Positions 38,507 through 50,212 of a stretch of 64,000 bases of DNA are shown here, in pieces. The stretch comes from Candidatus Tokpelaia sp. JSC189 (GTDB lineage Bacteria > Pseudomonadota > Alphaproteobacteria > Rhizobiales > Rhizobiaceae): the NCBI GenBank assembly GCA_003331045.1, contig QENA01000038.1:1-64000 (forward strand), given 5' to 3'. The number at the start of each line of letters is the position of its first letter. Position 1 is the stretch's first letter. Below the pieces are notes generated by a model. The model was given only the letters and a program-made list of their open reading frames with translations. It was not told the origin of the DNA and did no database searches. The position numbers and the translations under genes were made by a program.

Positions 38507-39859
38507 TTACGAAGCTCGATCCCTTTTTAAAAGGGCGGAAACAAGGAAAGCAAGTTCCAATGCCTGATCTGCATTCAGACGCGGATCACAATGCGTATAA
38601 TATCGGTCAGAAAGATCCTCAGCCGAAATGGCATGGGCACCACCAGTACATTCTGTAACATTCTTACCTGTCATTTCTATATGAATACCGCCCGGATGCG
38701 TACCCTCTGTCTGATGGATATTAAAAAACGACTCTACCTCGCTCAAAATACGGTTGAAAGGCCGGGTTTTATAAGTGTTTTCTGTAATCGTATTACCATG
38801 CATCGGATCACAGGACCAGATTACTTTGCGCCCTTCATATTCAACCGCGCGAATAAGAGGAGGCAAATACTCTTCCACCTTGTCAAAGCCAAAACGCGCA
38901 ATCAGTGTTAACCTGCCAAGCTCATTTTTAGGATTAAGAATATCAATCAGCTTCAGGAGCTCATCTGGTTTCAGGGATGGACCACATTTAAGACCGATCG
39001 GATTCTTAATCCCCCGACAGTACTCAACATGGGCGTGATCTGACTGTCGCGTCCGGTCACCAATCCACAGCATATGACCAGACGTTGCATACCAGCTCCC
39101 TGTGATCGAATCAATCCGCGTCATGGCTTCTTCATAACCAAGCAGCAAAGCTTCATGACTTGTAAAAAATGATGTTTCCCGCAGGGCAGAATAGCTCTCT
39201 GCTGTAACGCCGATTGCACGCATAAACTCTATCGTTTCGGAAATACGACGCACCAATGTTTCATAATGTTCTCCCTGTGGGTTATTGCGAATAAATCCTA
39301 GCATCCACTTATGCACATTTTCAAGGTTAGCATAACCGCCCTGCGCAAAAGCACGCAATAGATTAAGCGTCGCCGCTGATTGGCGGTAGACCATTGCCAT
39401 ACGCTCTGGATCAGGAATACGCGATACTTCATTAAATTCTATACCATTGATAATATCTCCGCGATAGGATAACAGTTCTACGCCATCCTGCACTTCCATA
39501 CCACTGGAGCGTGGCTTAGCAAATTGGCCGGCAATCCGACCAACCTTGACTACTGGTTTGGTGGCAGCAAAGGTAAGCACAACAGCCATCTGCAAAAAAA
39601 GACAGAAAAAATCATGGATTGTGCCCGCATCATGCTCGGCAAAGCTCTCAGCGCAATCGCCGCCCTGCAAGAGAAAAGCCTTCCCCTCTGCCACATCAGC
39701 AAGTTTCTGTTTCAGCTCACGTGCCTCATCGGGAAAAACTAAAGGAGGATAACGATGCAATTGCGCTTCAACTGCTAAAGCTTTCTGGCTGTCAGGGTAA
39801 TTCGGTATTTGACTAGCTGGTTTTGATCTCCAAGATCGCGGCGTCCAGTTCTCTGTCAT
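38507..39859 (-). CDS. aroG: class II 3-deoxy-7-phosphoheptulonate (DAHP) synthase
   Basis: This enzyme condenses PEP and erythrose 4-phosphate, the first step of the shikimate pathway. It is the class II (plant-like) type with [28 protein letters not shown] segment, [20 protein letters not shown] in two parts, GLKCGPS and [10 protein letters not shown]. The 450-residue length and the start [21 protein letters not shown] match alphaproteobacterial members. Metal ligands Cys, His, Glu and Asp are in the usual motifs. It suggests the aromatic pathway is retained. Confidence 0.95.
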   Translation of the reverse strand: MTENWTPRSWRSKPASQIPNYPDSQKALAVEAQLHRYPPLVFPDEARELKQKLADVAEGKAFLLQGGDCAESFAEHDAGTIHDFFCLFLQMAVVLTFAATKPVVKVGRIAGQFAKPRSSGMEVQDGVELLSYRGDIINGIEFNEVSRIPDPERMAMVYRQSAATLNLLRAFAQGGYANLENVHKWMLGFIRNNPQGEHYETLVRRISETIEFMRAIGVTAESYSALRETSFFTSHEALLLGYEEAMTRIDSITGSWYATSGHMLWIGDRTRQSDHAHVEYCRGIKNPIGLKCGPSLKPDELLKLIDILNPKNELGRLTLIARFGFDKVEEYLPPLIRAVEYEGRKVIWSCDPMHGNTITENTYKTRPFNRILSEVESFFNIHQTEGTHPGGIHIEMTGKNVTECTGGAHAISAEDLSDRYYTHCDPRLNADQALELAFLVSALLKRDRAS

Positions 39860-40035
39860 TGAAAACCTACCTTCTTTCCGGAAAATTAGACCCCCCCGGA
39901 TTTAAAAGAAATACATTAAAATTTAAAGAATACAGATGCTCTGCTTTCTATGCTGATACCACCATTCTTTTACTTGTTTTACAAGTTAAAAAACAAAGTA
40001 AATTTTGTTTCCAGCCTTTGCAAAAATGTTTCCCG

Positions 40036-41427
40036 TTAATTATCCTGCCGCTTTCCATCCCTATAAATATAATTTGGATGGTACATGGTCACAAACTCTT
40101 CAGCAGCAGTCGGATGCACAGCCATAGTGGCATCGAACACATCCTTAGTTAACCGTCCCTTCAAGGCAATGCCCATAAGCTGGATCAATTCCCCTGCATC
40201 AGGCCCCAAGACATGAGCCCCAAGCACGATGCGACTCTCGCCATCAACTACAAGTTTTGTCAACATTTTTTCATTCCGGCCAGAAATAGTATTGCGCATA
40301 GGAAGAAACAGTGTCTTATAGATTTCAACACGCGAATATTTTCGTACTGCCTCCTCTTCAGAAAGTCCAACAGTACCAATTTCGGGATGGGAAAAAACAG
40401 CTGTTGCAACCAGATCATGATCTAGTGCTGTCGGTTTGTTCTCAAAAGCCGTTCTCAAAAAACACATAGCCTCATGAATAGCTACCGGCGTAAGCTGAAT
40501 CCGATTTGTCACATCTCCAACAGCCCAAATATGAGGGACAGTTGTCTGCAAATAGCGATCAACAATGATCGCATCTGCTGCGTCTACAGCAACTCTGGCC
40601 CTTTCTAGCCGTAGGCCACCTGAATTAGGCACACGACCCAAAGCAAGCATGATCTGATCAGCTGCAACTACTGTTCCATCCGATAATATCGCAGAAAGTT
40701 GTTTATTATTTCTTTCAACATGTTCAAGCAGCGTATTACAGATAACACGAATGCCCTTTGCTACCATTACCTCTTGCAAAAGACGACGTAAATCTCGATC
40801 GAACTGCCGTAGGATAAGCTCGCCACGGTAAACGAGCGTAGTTTTAACCCCAAAACTATGAAAAATATTAGCAAATTCAACTGCAATATATCCGCCACCG
40901 GCAATGATAATGGATTTCGGCAGCATCTCAAGATCAAAAACTTCATTGGAAGTAATACATAAATCCTGCCCTGAAAAATTAGGGGACTGAGGCTGCCCGC
41001 CCGTAGCAATTAAGATTTTCTCCGCCCTAACCCGCTCGCCTGTTGCCTCAAGCTGCACGGTATGAGCATCAACAAACACCGCCCTACTTCCATAAACCTT
41101 TACACGCCCGTTTTCTAATCCCTTATGATAGAGGCCTTCAAGACGCGCGATTTCTCTGTTCTTAGCACTGATAAGTTTTTTCCACTCAAAACGCGGTTTT
41201 TTGACGGTCCAGCCAAAACCTTTTGCATCTTCAAATGCTTCTGAATAGCCAGCGGCATAAGTGAATAACTTTTTAGGAACACAGCCGCGGATTACACATG
41301 TACCTCCCATACGGTGCCCCTCTGCTAATCCAACGCGGTTTCCCATAACACCAGCAAGACGTGCAGCGCGAACACCGCCCGAGCCACCACCAATCACAAA
41401 TAGATCATAATCATAGATTGACATCAA
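40036..41427 (-). CDS. gor: glutathione-disulfide reductase
   Basis: Gor reduces oxidised glutathione with NADPH. The 463-residue flavoprotein has the FAD motif GGGSGGVRAARLAG, the redox-active disulfide GGTCVIRGCVPKKL, the NADPH-binding GGGYIAVEFANIF, and the C-terminal His-Glu pair in VHPTAAEEFVTM. It is downstream of the DUF2059 gene and rpiA on one strand, the conserved Rhizobiales order rpiA-DUF2059-gor. Confidence 0.96.
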   Translation of the reverse strand: MMSIYDYDLFVIGGGSGGVRAARLAGVMGNRVGLAEGHRMGGTCVIRGCVPKKLFTYAAGYSEAFEDAKGFGWTVKKPRFEWKKLISAKNREIARLEGLYHKGLENGRVKVYGSRAVFVDAHTVQLEATGERVRAEKILIATGGQPQSPNFSGQDLCITSNEVFDLEMLPKSIIIAGGGYIAVEFANIFHSFGVKTTLVYRGELILRQFDRDLRRLLQEVMVAKGIRVICNTLLEHVERNNKQLSAILSDGTVVAADQIMLALGRVPNSGGLRLERARVAVDAADAIIVDRYLQTTVPHIWAVGDVTNRIQLTPVAIHEAMCFLRTAFENKPTALDHDLVATAVFSHPEIGTVGLSEEEAVRKYSRVEIYKTLFLPMRNTISGRNEKMLTKLVVDGESRIVLGAHVLGPDAGELIQLMGIALKGRLTKDVFDATMAVHPTAAEEFVTMYHPNYIYRDGKRQDN

Positions 41428-41655
41428 AACTCCATTTGATATTTAGTGAATTTTCCATAATCAATGAAACTCCTCTCTTTAATTTTATCTTAGGTATAAA
41501 ATCTCCAATGTAATTCTGTTTTTGTCATCAATTTCCAAACCCTAAGGAAAAACACTAAATACCTCAGCAAAAACCTTCATCCTTATAGGAACCAATTCAT
41601 TTTGCTGATTCACGACAACCACAGAATCACAGAATTTTTCTATGGGCTTTTGCAG

Positions 41656-42195
41656 CTAGTCCGCCGGCATTGTGCCGCTACTACCTTTGGCCCACAGTTT
41701 TTCATTAAGGACTTTGCCAACATTAGCTACTAGATCCTGAGAAATTCCCTGACGCCAGATGTCATAAGCTCCGATAGAATCAGCCATTGCTGAAGGACCT
41801 TCCTTCAGCAATTTTTTCCCTGTTGGGGAATTGTAAAACTGTGTAATCTGGTTGAGTTCATTTTCACTGAAATGCTTAGCATAAACTCGTGCAACCTCTT
41901 TTTCGAGGTCAGCACGACGGCTTGCCAAAGCCAATGCTTGCTCATCAACTGTTTGTGAGATAATCTTTTCCAGATTAGGATCCTTGCGCATAAGCCCATC
42001 TTTTAATTCCCGTGCTGTGCGAGGAAGAAAAATATCAAATTGATCGGTTGCATTAATTGCTGCAATTACCTGCCTGGCGGCCTGCAGATGCGAATTACTA
42101 ATGCTCTGTGCACCTACGAATCCAAGCCCGAGACTCAAGATCACGAGTGCGCCAAGCGATGCGGAGAACCGACGAAGAGAAATTGCTATTGTCAT
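41656..42195 (-). CDS. DUF2059 periplasmic protein
   Basis: A signal peptide (ASLGALVILSLGLGFVGAQS) precedes a helical DUF2059 domain with VYAKHFSENELNQITQFYNS and PTGKKLLKEGP, the family hallmark. The 179-residue protein has no known function. It lies between gor and rpiA, as in other Rhizobiales. Confidence 0.9.
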   Translation of the reverse strand: MTIAISLRRFSASLGALVILSLGLGFVGAQSISNSHLQAARQVIAAINATDQFDIFLPRTARELKDGLMRKDPNLEKIISQTVDEQALALASRRADLEKEVARVYAKHFSENELNQITQFYNSPTGKKLLKEGPSAMADSIGAYDIWRQGISQDLVANVGKVLNEKLWAKGSSGTMPAD

Positions 42196-42290
42196 AAAAA
42201 AACTTACTCCATATTGCTGCTACATGAAAAATTTATAAGCCATTTCCAAAAAATGACTCTTTAAGTTTTCTCGGCAATAAAAGCCGGTTC

Positions 42291-42998
42291 TTATAAATCC
42301 TGTGCCTCTATCACCCTGATATTGCCATCCTCCCCGGCGATGATAGCACAAGAAGCAAGTCGCAAAAACAAGCCATGTTCCACAATACCGGGAATAGTAA
42401 ACAAATTTCTAGAAAGTATTTCTGGCGCGGGAATATGGCTAAAAGATGCATCCAAGATAAAATGTCCGCCATCTGTTACAAACGAGACATTATTTTTCAT
42501 GCGAAGTTTGATCTTCCCCGAAAGATCAAGTGCAGCCGCTACCTTTTTTATTGCCCTTCCAGTTGCCTCAAGCCCAAAGATATTGACTTCGATCGGTAGG
42601 GGAAAAGCACCAAGTGTTTCTACAACTTTGCTTTCATCGGCAATGACCAGCATTTTTTTAGAAGCTGCAGCAACAATTTTTTCATACAGAAGTGCACCAC
42701 CACCCCCCTTGATCAGGCTGAGGTGCGGCCCAATTTCATCCGCACCATCAATAGTCAGATCTACCTCGGGCATTTCGTCCAGTGTGGCTATAGGTACTGC
42801 AAGCTCATGGCAAAGAGTCATACTACGCTCCGAAGTTGGTATACCGATGATTTCAAGTCCTTGCACAACCCTAGCAGCCAAAAGACGGATAAATTCCTCT
42901 ACTGTAGAACCTGTCCCTATTCCAAGCCGCATACCATTATTAACGTAATCAAGGGCTTTCTTAGCCGCTGCAATCTTCAGTTGTCGTACATCCGCCAT
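42291..42998 (-). CDS. rpiA: ribose-5-phosphate isomerase A
   Basis: RpiA interconverts ribose 5-phosphate and ribulose 5-phosphate in the pentose phosphate pathway. The 235-residue protein has the family motifs [44 protein letters not shown] and a catalytic [19 protein letters not shown] segment. Length and motifs are normal. It is the first gene of rpiA-DUF2059-gor. Confidence 0.97.
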   Translation of the reverse strand: MADVRQLKIAAAKKALDYVNNGMRLGIGTGSTVEEFIRLLAARVVQGLEIIGIPTSERSMTLCHELAVPIATLDEMPEVDLTIDGADEIGPHLSLIKGGGGALLYEKIVAAASKKMLVIADESKVVETLGAFPLPIEVNIFGLEATGRAIKKVAAALDLSGKIKLRMKNNVSFVTDGGHFILDASFSHIPAPEILSRNLFTIPGIVEHGLFLRLASCAIIAGEDGNIRVIEAQDL

Positions 42999-43135
42999 TC
43001 TGTATTACTTTTCAAAATTGTGTCATCCTTCGGAACGACTTGCCATGCTGAAAAACAACACTGCTTCATATCTTTAGATAGACCACCTTATCATCGAATA
43101 GGAATTCTTATGAGAAAATAACCATTTGCAAAATT

Positions 43136-46100
43136 TTATACCAATTCGACATCCATAACCCCTTGTATGGTTTTCAGTGCAGATGCAATCTGCGGACCAA
43201 TCCGATAATACTCGGGAAGATTGATTTCCACTTCCTGCCCGATCTGCTCTTTGACCAAAACAAGGTTCACTTCACCGCCATCCCTAGCGGAATTAAGATA
43301 AGGAATAATTTTTCGGGCTGCATCCGATGAATTTAAATAAAGCCGCATGGCTCTCTGTAACTTTACAGCTTCATCTTCCAGTGATTTTACCTCTTGGATC
43401 CGCAAGCTGACACCCTCTGATTTGCTTTCTGCTGCAACTGTTATGATAACTGATTTTCCTAGTTCAAGAGAATCACCATATTGCGCCAGACCTTCTGAAA
43501 ATAAAACCGCCTCGTACTGGCCACTTGCATCAGAAAATTGAATAACGCCCATTTTATTGCCTGAACGGGTTTTATGGATTTGTTTAGCATTCACCGTACC
43601 GGCAAGCCTGCCTACACTCGCACCCCTGCGCACGAAATTTTTAAAAGCTCTCCATTCCTGCACCCGCATCTTTTTAAGCAGATCCCTGTATTCATCTAAC
43701 GGATGAGCTGAAAGATAAAAGCCAATGGCCTGAAATTCACGATGTAATTTTTTAGCTACAAACCAAGGCGCGGCATCAGGCAGTATGAGTGTTTCCTTCG
43801 GACCACTCATCATACCAAAAATATCAATCTGGCCACTGTTCTGGTCTTCTGCCACACGCTGAGCACGAGCAATAATTGTATCAAGCCCGGCAATGAGCAC
43901 CTCGCGCGCAATGCCAAAACAATCAAAAACCCCAGCATTGGTCAGGCTTTCCCATACCCGCCGGTTGATAATGCGTGGATCGGTCCTCCCACAAAAATCT
44001 TCTAGGCTTTCAAATGGTTTGTCGCCACGACAATCGACAATATGATCAACTGCCGGTTCACCAACACCCTTGATCGCAGCCAAGGAATAGTAAATCTTAT
44101 TTTCTCCCACTTCAAAAATACGGTATGATGTCTGGATGGAAGGAGGCACTACTTTGATCTTTAATCTCTCTGCCTCCCTCCGGAAATCATTGAGTTTGTC
44201 GGTGTTCGATATATCGAAGGTCATGGACGCAGCCAGAAATTCAACCGGATAATGTGCCTTGAGATAAGCTGTCTGATAAGAGAGAATAGCATAAGCAGCC
44301 GCATGCGATTTGTTAAACCCGTAATCGGCAAATTTGGCCAACAGATCAAAAATGGTGTTTGCCTGCTCCTTCGAAAGACCACCTTCCATCGCACCATCAA
44401 TAAAGCGGACGCGCTGCTTATCCATCTCTTCACGGATTTTTTTACCCATAGCGCGACGCAGCAGGTCTGCTTCTCCAAGAGAATAGCCTGACAGAACTTG
44501 CGCAATCTGCATTACCTGTTCTTGGTAGACGATAACGCCCTGCGTTTCATTTAACAGATAATCAATCTTGGGATGAATAGAGGCAATTTCCGCCTTACCA
44601 TGCTTGCGGGCATTATAGATCTGGATATTTTCCATCGGTCCAGGGCGGTAAAGCGCTACCAATGCAATAATATCCTCGATCCTGTCTGGCCTCATACCAA
44701 GCAGCGCCTTGCGCATGCCTACACTTTCCACCTGAAACACACCAACAGTTTCGCCTCTCGACAACATTTCATATGTCTTCGGATCATCTAACGAAATATA
44801 TGGGAGATCAATCTCAATCCCCTTGCGCTCAATAAACCGGATAGCCGTCTGCAGGACAGTCAATGTCTTGAGACCAAGAAAGTCGAATTTCACAAGTCCA
44901 GCCTGTTCCACATATTTCATGTTGAATTGTGTCACAGGCATATCAGAGCGTGGATCAGTGTAAATCGGCACTAGCTCCGATAATGGTCGATCGCCTATGA
45001 CAACACCAGCTGCATGAGTCGAGGCATGGCGATAAAGCCCCTCAAGTTTGCCGGCAATATCAATCAAACGGCCAACAACAGCATCTTTCTGTATTTCTTC
45101 AGCAAATTTCGGCTCATCGGCCACAGCCCTAGCCAGCGATACTGGATTAGCGGGATTGGAAGGCACAAGCTTGCTCAGCCGGTCAACCTGCCCATAGGGA
45201 ATTTCCAGAACACGGCCGACATCGCGCAGCACCGCACGTGCCTGCAATGTACCGAAAGTGATGATCTGTGCCACTTGATCGCGGCCATATTTCTGCCGCA
45301 CATAATGAATGATTTCTTCCCTCCGTTCCTGACAGAAATCGATATCAAAATCCGGCATGGACACACGGTCAGGATTAAGAAAACGTTCAAATAACAGGGA
45401 AAAACGCAACGGGTCAACATCTGTAATTATCAGCGCATACGCAACCAGAGAGCCAGCACCCGAACCACGTCCGGGTCCGACTGGTATACTACGCGCTTTA
45501 GCCCATTTAATAAAGTCGGAAACAATTAGGAAATACCCTGAAAACTGCATGCGGATAATAATGGAAAGCTCATATTCCAAACGCTTTTTATAATCCTCAA
45601 CCGTATACCCCTGCGCCAAACCTATCGTTTTTAGCCGCTCTGCTAACCCTTCACGTGCCTGCTGGGCCATTTCCTCAGCTTCTGCAACAAGGACAGCAGC
45701 CGGATCATCTCCGCTATGATCAATAAAACGCGGTAAAATCGGTTTACTTATCGGTGTATAGGCATGACAGCGCATCGCTATCTCAACCGTATTATCAAGA
45801 GCTTCAGGAAGATCAGCAAATAGCTGCGCCATTTTCTCTTGGCTTTTCAAGTAATGATCAGGTGTGACCCTGCGACGGTCATCAACTGAAACCACCTGTC
45901 CTGCGGCAATGGCAAGCAAGGCATCATGTGCTTCATAATCCTCACGCTTGAGAAAAAATGCTTCATTGGTAGCGACAAGCGGCAACTTTTTTTCATAAGC
46001 AAGCTCAATAAGCCTCTGCTCCAAAAACTGATTATAACGGTTATGGCGCTGAAGCTCAATATAAAGGCGGTCACCGAAAGCAGTACGCAATATATCTAGC

Positions 46101-46636
46101 CGTCTCACGGCGCGTTCATGTTTATCTACGGCAAGTGCCTGATTAACCGGGCCACCTGGCCCACCTGTCAGGGCAATAATCCCTTCGCTCAAACCATCAA
46201 GCATTGCTGCCCGGATATGCGGCGACTCTATATTCGGTTTATCAAGATAGGCGCGGCTAACAAGCTGTAGCAGATTAGCATAACCCCTGTTTGTTGCAGC
46301 AAGCAGAACGATGGCTGGGAAATCCGCCAATGCACGGTGTCTTGTTGTGCGGGCATTACTGCTTTCATCCTGAAAGTCAATAGCAAGTTGACAGCCGATA
46401 ATCGGCTGGATGCCGGCTTTGAAGCATTTTTGTGAAAACTCAAGCGCCCCGAAAAGATTATTCGTATCGGCAATGGCAATAGCTGGCTCCCGATCTGCGG
46501 TAGCATAGGCAATAATGCTATCAACCTTAAGAGCTCCTTCAAGTAAAGAATAAGCAGAATGGACTCTGAGATGAATAAACTTGGGTTTTACCAACTCTTT
46601 CTGTCTGGCTATGCCCTTATCCTTTCTATCTGTCAC
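43136..46636 (-). CDS. dnaE: DNA polymerase III subunit alpha
   Basis: DnaE is the replicative polymerase. The 1166-residue protein has an N-terminal PHP domain (HLRVHSAYSLLEGA), the catalytic palm with two aspartates in PDFDIDF, GPGRGSGAGSLVAYAL, GFNKSHAAAYAILSYQTAYL, tandem HhH region and a C-terminal OB fold (GRLAGTVNAKQIHKTRSG). It is the replicative DnaE type rather than the mutasome DnaE2, judged by length and motifs. It lies downstream of the lolCD genes on the same strand. Confidence 0.97.
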   Translation of the reverse strand: MTDRKDKGIARQKELVKPKFIHLRVHSAYSLLEGALKVDSIIAYATADREPAIAIADTNNLFGALEFSQKCFKAGIQPIIGCQLAIDFQDESSNARTTRHRALADFPAIVLLAATNRGYANLLQLVSRAYLDKPNIESPHIRAAMLDGLSEGIIALTGGPGGPVNQALAVDKHERAVRRLDILRTAFGDRLYIELQRHNRYNQFLEQRLIELAYEKKLPLVATNEAFFLKREDYEAHDALLAIAAGQVVSVDDRRRVTPDHYLKSQEKMAQLFADLPEALDNTVEIAMRCHAYTPISKPILPRFIDHSGDDPAAVLVAEAEEMAQQAREGLAERLKTIGLAQGYTVEDYKKRLEYELSIIIRMQFSGYFLIVSDFIKWAKARSIPVGPGRGSGAGSLVAYALIITDVDPLRFSLLFERFLNPDRVSMPDFDIDFCQERREEIIHYVRQKYGRDQVAQIITFGTLQARAVLRDVGRVLEIPYGQVDRLSKLVPSNPANPVSLARAVADEPKFAEEIQKDAVVGRLIDIAGKLEGLYRHASTHAAGVVIGDRPLSELVPIYTDPRSDMPVTQFNMKYVEQAGLVKFDFLGLKTLTVLQTAIRFIERKGIEIDLPYISLDDPKTYEMLSRGETVGVFQVESVGMRKALLGMRPDRIEDIIALVALYRPGPMENIQIYNARKHGKAEIASIHPKIDYLLNETQGVIVYQEQVMQIAQVLSGYSLGEADLLRRAMGKKIREEMDKQRVRFIDGAMEGGLSKEQANTIFDLLAKFADYGFNKSHAAAYAILSYQTAYLKAHYPVEFLAASMTFDISNTDKLNDFRREAERLKIKVVPPSIQTSYRIFEVGENKIYYSLAAIKGVGEPAVDHIVDCRGDKPFESLEDFCGRTDPRIINRRVWESLTNAGVFDCFGIAREVLIAGLDTIIARAQRVAEDQNSGQIDIFGMMSGPKETLILPDAAPWFVAKKLHREFQAIGFYLSAHPLDEYRDLLKKMRVQEWRAFKNFVRRGASVGRLAGTVNAKQIHKTRSGNKMGVIQFSDASGQYEAVLFSEGLAQYGDSLELGKSVIITVAAESKSEGVSLRIQEVKSLEDEAVKLQRAMRLYLNSSDAARKIIPYLNSARDGGEVNLVLVKEQIGQEVEINLPEYYRIGPQIASALKTIQGVMDVELV

Positions 46637-46760
46637 GCGTTTCTGACCTGTTATTCTGATTGCGGCCCTTATTTATTCTGGGAAAATCTGTATGTCCAGT
46701 ATTTTTGTCATAAGATACCCACTTTACACAAAAAATCAGGCCCTGTATGCCCCCAAAATG

Positions 46761-47441
46761 TCAGGAAAGTTCAATAACCTTGCCGGCTTTCAATGTAATC
46801 CGCCGGTCCATCTGCTTTGCCAATGCATGGTTATGGGTTGCAATCAATGCCGAAAAACCCGACTCGCGCACCAGCGCCGTCAATGCACGGAAAACATATT
46901 CCGATGTTATAGGATCAAGATTTCCTGTTGGCTCATCAGCAAGCAGCACAAACGGAACATTGGCAACAGAGCGTGCAATTGCCACCCTCTGCTGTTCTCC
47001 ACCCGAAAGCTCAGAGGGTCGATGGCCAGCCCGATGACCGATACGCAAATATTTCAGTAGCTTCTCAGCGCGATTCTCAGCCTCTTTTTTATTAAGTCCT
47101 GCAATCATCTGAGGTATCATCACATTTTCAAGGGCAGTAAACTCCGGCAATAGGTAATGAAACTGGTAAACGAAACCGATCTCAGATCGGCGGATTACCG
47201 TACGCTCATTGTCATTGAGACCCGAACAGGATTTGCCACATACTTCAACTTCACCACCATTAGGGCGTTCAAGCAAGCCAGCGATATGAAGGAGCGTGGA
47301 CTTACCCGCACCGGAAGGCGCAATAAGGGCCATCGTTTCTCCACGATTGAGCGTGAAAGCGGCCTTATCGAGCACTATAAGCGGCTTGTCACTATTACTA
47401 TAATATAGATCAATATCGCTAAGTTTTAATACTGGTTTCAT
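46761..47441 (-). CDS. lolD: lipoprotein-releasing ABC transporter ATPase LolD
   Basis: LolD drives extraction of outer-membrane lipoproteins from the inner membrane. The ABC motifs are Walker [16 protein letters not shown], signature [13 protein letters not shown] and Walker [14 protein letters not shown] chose the ATG at 47441, five bases after the lolC stop; the upstream frame to 47492 overlaps lolC and reads as unrelated sequence. About 226 residues, the family norm. Confidence 0.95.
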   Translation of the reverse strand: MKPVLKLSDIDLYYSNSDKPLIVLDKAAFTLNRGETMALIAPSGAGKSTLLHIAGLLERPNGGEVEVCGKSCSGLNDNERTVIRRSEIGFVYQFHYLLPEFTALENVMIPQMIAGLNKKEAENRAEKLLKYLRIGHRAGHRPSELSGGEQQRVAIARSVANVPFVLLADEPTGNLDPITSEYVFRALTALVRESGFSALIATHNHALAKQMDRRITLKAGKVIELS

Positions 47442-47446
47442 TCTTA

Positions 47447-48730
47447 CTAATATCGTAGTGCTTGAACAGGATCGAGCCGCGATGCGCGCCAAGCTGGAAA
47501 CAACGTTGCAAGAAAAGAAAGCAGCAAGGCCATCATAATCACCATGATTGTCTGACTCACATCAATCCGTGAAGGCAACTGGCTTAAAAAATAAAGTTCG
47601 CGATTGAAAATATCTACACCGGATATCCATGAAATAAGAGACTGAATCCTCTCAATATTCAGGCAGGTTAGGATCCCAAACAGCACGCCAAAAAACGTGC
47701 CGCTAACCCCGATTGTTACCCCAGCCATAATAAAAATGCGCATGATAGAACTGCGCTGCGCACCCATCGTACGCAGAATCGCAATATCATGCCCCTTATC
47801 CTTGACCAGAATGACTAGCCCAGAAATAATATTAAGGGCCGCAATCAATACAATCAATGAGAGGATGATGAACATGACATTGCGCTCAACCTGAAGTGCT
47901 GAAAAGAATGATCGGTTGCGCTGCCGCCAGTCAACCGTATAAACTTGCCGCCCCAAAGCCTCTTCAAGGTGTGGCCATACGGAATCCACCTCATCAGGAT
48001 TATCCAAAAAGATTTCAAGAGATTGCACTTTGTCTTCCTGATTGAAGAAAAACTGTGCCTCTTTCAGAGGCATGAAGATGATTGAGGAATCATAATCATA
48101 CATGCCGATTTCATAGATTGCCACCACCTCGTAAGCTTTTGCTCGCGGATTTACCCCAAAAGGGGTTACATCACCATCAGGGGAAACAATCCGGATTTCA
48201 GCGCCAACTGTCAATCCCAGCCGAGCGGCCATACCGGTACCGATTGCAACTCCATCAGATTTGTCAAAACCTTTCAGAGTACCCTGCTTTACATTGCTTC
48301 TTACCATTGTCATTTTCTGCAAGTCCTGTTCACGTAGGCCTCGAACAAGAACACCTGTGCCCATTCCCATATCGCCCTGTGCCAACGCCTGTCCCTCAAT
48401 CACTGGAAGAGTAAATTTGACACCTGGCACATTATCAAGACGGGGAATAAGTGCTTCATAATCATTAAATGTACTGTCAACTACCTGCATGACAAGATGA
48501 CCATTCACACCCAGTATCCTGTTCAGCAGTTCAGTACGGAATCCGTTCATAATGGACATGACAACAACCAACGCCCAGACACCAATCAAGATGCCAATGA
48601 AAGAAATGATCGTAATTACCGATGTAAAGATTTGCTTCTTATTAGGAATCATGTAGCGGAAGGCTATCATCCATTCAAATACAGAGAACAGGCCTAACCA
48701 TCGACTTGCAAAGATACCGATTTTATTCAT
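47447..48730 (-). CDS. lolC: lipoprotein-releasing ABC transporter permease LolC/LolE
   Basis: This is the membrane subunit of the Lol exporter. The 427-residue protein has four transmembrane segments, one near the N-terminus ([20 protein letters not shown]) and three in the C-terminal third ([20 protein letters not shown] onward), with a large periplasmic domain between. The C-terminal [18 protein letters not shown] is the FtsX/MacB/LolC signature. Only one permease gene is present, so it probably forms a homodimer (LolF type). Its start overlaps the proS stop. Confidence 0.93.
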   Translation of the reverse strand: MNKIGIFASRWLGLFSVFEWMIAFRYMIPNKKQIFTSVITIISFIGILIGVWALVVVMSIMNGFRTELLNRILGVNGHLVMQVVDSTFNDYEALIPRLDNVPGVKFTLPVIEGQALAQGDMGMGTGVLVRGLREQDLQKMTMVRSNVKQGTLKGFDKSDGVAIGTGMAARLGLTVGAEIRIVSPDGDVTPFGVNPRAKAYEVVAIYEIGMYDYDSSIIFMPLKEAQFFFNQEDKVQSLEIFLDNPDEVDSVWPHLEEALGRQVYTVDWRQRNRSFFSALQVERNVMFIILSLIVLIAALNIISGLVILVKDKGHDIAILRTMGAQRSSIMRIFIMAGVTIGVSGTFFGVLFGILTCLNIERIQSLISWISGVDIFNRELYFLSQLPSRIDVSQTIMVIMMALLLSFLATLFPAWRASRLDPVQALRY

Positions 48731-50058
48731 ATTACTCCTGTAATGTGGTTGATCGCAGCTTTAAAGGACATCATTTTACGCACGCTGCTTTTACGATCCT
48801 TTATCTCAACCTCGCCCGCTGTAGCACCACGCGGTCCAATGATTACTTGCAATGGCAAACCGATCAGATCCATTGTCGCAAATTTTGAACCTACCTGTTC
48901 TTGGCAGTCGTCAAACAAACAATCAAACCCTGCGCTCTGCAATTGCTCATAACACATCTGTGAAAAACTGTCACAATGCGTATCGCCCGGCTTCATATTG
49001 ATGATTCCGATATCAAAAGGTGCAATTCCCTTTGGCCAGACAATGCCATACTCATCGTGAGATGCTTCAATCACCGCCGCGACAAGACGCGATGGCCCAA
49101 TACCGTAAGATCCCATAAAAACCGGATATTCCTTGCCATCCGGCCCCATGACGGCAGCCCCCATAGGGACTGAATATTTTGTGCCAAAATGAAAAATATG
49201 GCCCACTTCTATGCCGCGAGTGGCAAACCGATTGTCCTGCCTAATCTCCGCCCAGATTCCATTCTCATCATGCATTTCTTCTGTAGCGGCATAAGGCATT
49301 GTCCACTGGCGTACAATATTTGCCATGGCAGAATCATCGGAAAAATCAACATTAGGACCCGGAACAGGAATTTCAAGGTATTTACGGTCACAGAAAACAT
49401 CGCTCTCACCCTTATCGGCAAGAATGATAAATTCATGGCTCAGATCACCGCCAATCGGGCCGGTATCAGCACGCATCGGAATAGCTTTAAGCCCCATGCG
49501 GGTAAATGTCCGCAGATAAGCAACGAACATACGATTATATGACGCACGTGCGCCTTCGTGATCCAAATCAAAGGAATAGGCATCCTTCATCAGAAATTCG
49601 CGTGACCGCATCACACCAAAACGTGGGCGGATTTCATCCCGGAATTTCCACTGGATATGATAAAGATTAAGTGGAAGCTCCCTGTAAGAACGGACATAAC
49701 AACGGAAAATATCGGTGACTATTTCCTCATTTGTCGGACCATAGAGCATATCACGCCCCTGCCTATCTTGAACACGCAGAATCTCCTTACCATAATCATT
49801 ATAGCGGCCGCTTTCACGCCACAAATCCGCAGGCTGTATGGTTGGCATCCAAATTTCAAGCGCACCAGCTCGGTTCTGCTCTTCACGAATAATGTTGCAA
49901 ACCTTGTCAAGCACCTTCTTACCCAATGGCAACCAAGAATAAATACCCGCTGCTTGCTGACGAATCATGCCTGCCCGGAGCATCAGCCGATGGGACGTAA
50001 TCTCGGCCTCCTTTGGATTTTCCTTAAGAATAGGAAGAAAATAATTTGAAAGACGCAT
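48727..50058 (-). CDS. proS: prolyl-tRNA synthetase (short alphaproteobacterial type)
   Basis: ProRS charges tRNA-Pro. The 443-residue enzyme has class II motifs ([53 protein letters not shown] in parts, and [10 protein letters not shown]) and lacks the YbaK-like editing insertion, so it is the short form found in Alphaproteobacteria. I chose the ATG at 50058 (MRLSNYFLP), the conserved family start; an upstream frame adds four residues. Its stop overlaps the lolC start, suggesting one transcript. Confidence 0.96.
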   Translation of the reverse strand: MRLSNYFLPILKENPKEAEITSHRLMLRAGMIRQQAAGIYSWLPLGKKVLDKVCNIIREEQNRAGALEIWMPTIQPADLWRESGRYNDYGKEILRVQDRQGRDMLYGPTNEEIVTDIFRCYVRSYRELPLNLYHIQWKFRDEIRPRFGVMRSREFLMKDAYSFDLDHEGARASYNRMFVAYLRTFTRMGLKAIPMRADTGPIGGDLSHEFIILADKGESDVFCDRKYLEIPVPGPNVDFSDDSAMANIVRQWTMPYAATEEMHDENGIWAEIRQDNRFATRGIEVGHIFHFGTKYSVPMGAAVMGPDGKEYPVFMGSYGIGPSRLVAAVIEASHDEYGIVWPKGIAPFDIGIINMKPGDTHCDSFSQMCYEQLQSAGFDCLFDDCQEQVGSKFATMDLIGLPLQVIIGPRGATAGEVEIKDRKSSVRKMMSFKAAINHITGVI

Positions 50059-50212
50059 AAGCAATACCAATTGTCAAATGAAAAAAGCGAACTATCACTT
50101 GGAATCCTATCTGGATTAATTGCCAATTCTATAGCGCAGAAATATCCACAGCCTCTCACCTTCAACTCAGCATGAAAGACAGGCCAGTCGAACCTCTAAT
50201 AAAGTCCTGTTC

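Noticed and set aside
42322..42948. 208-codon plus-strand open frame opposite rpiA
   Set aside because: It mirrors the conserved rpiA coding sequence, and its serine-rich translation shows no domain.
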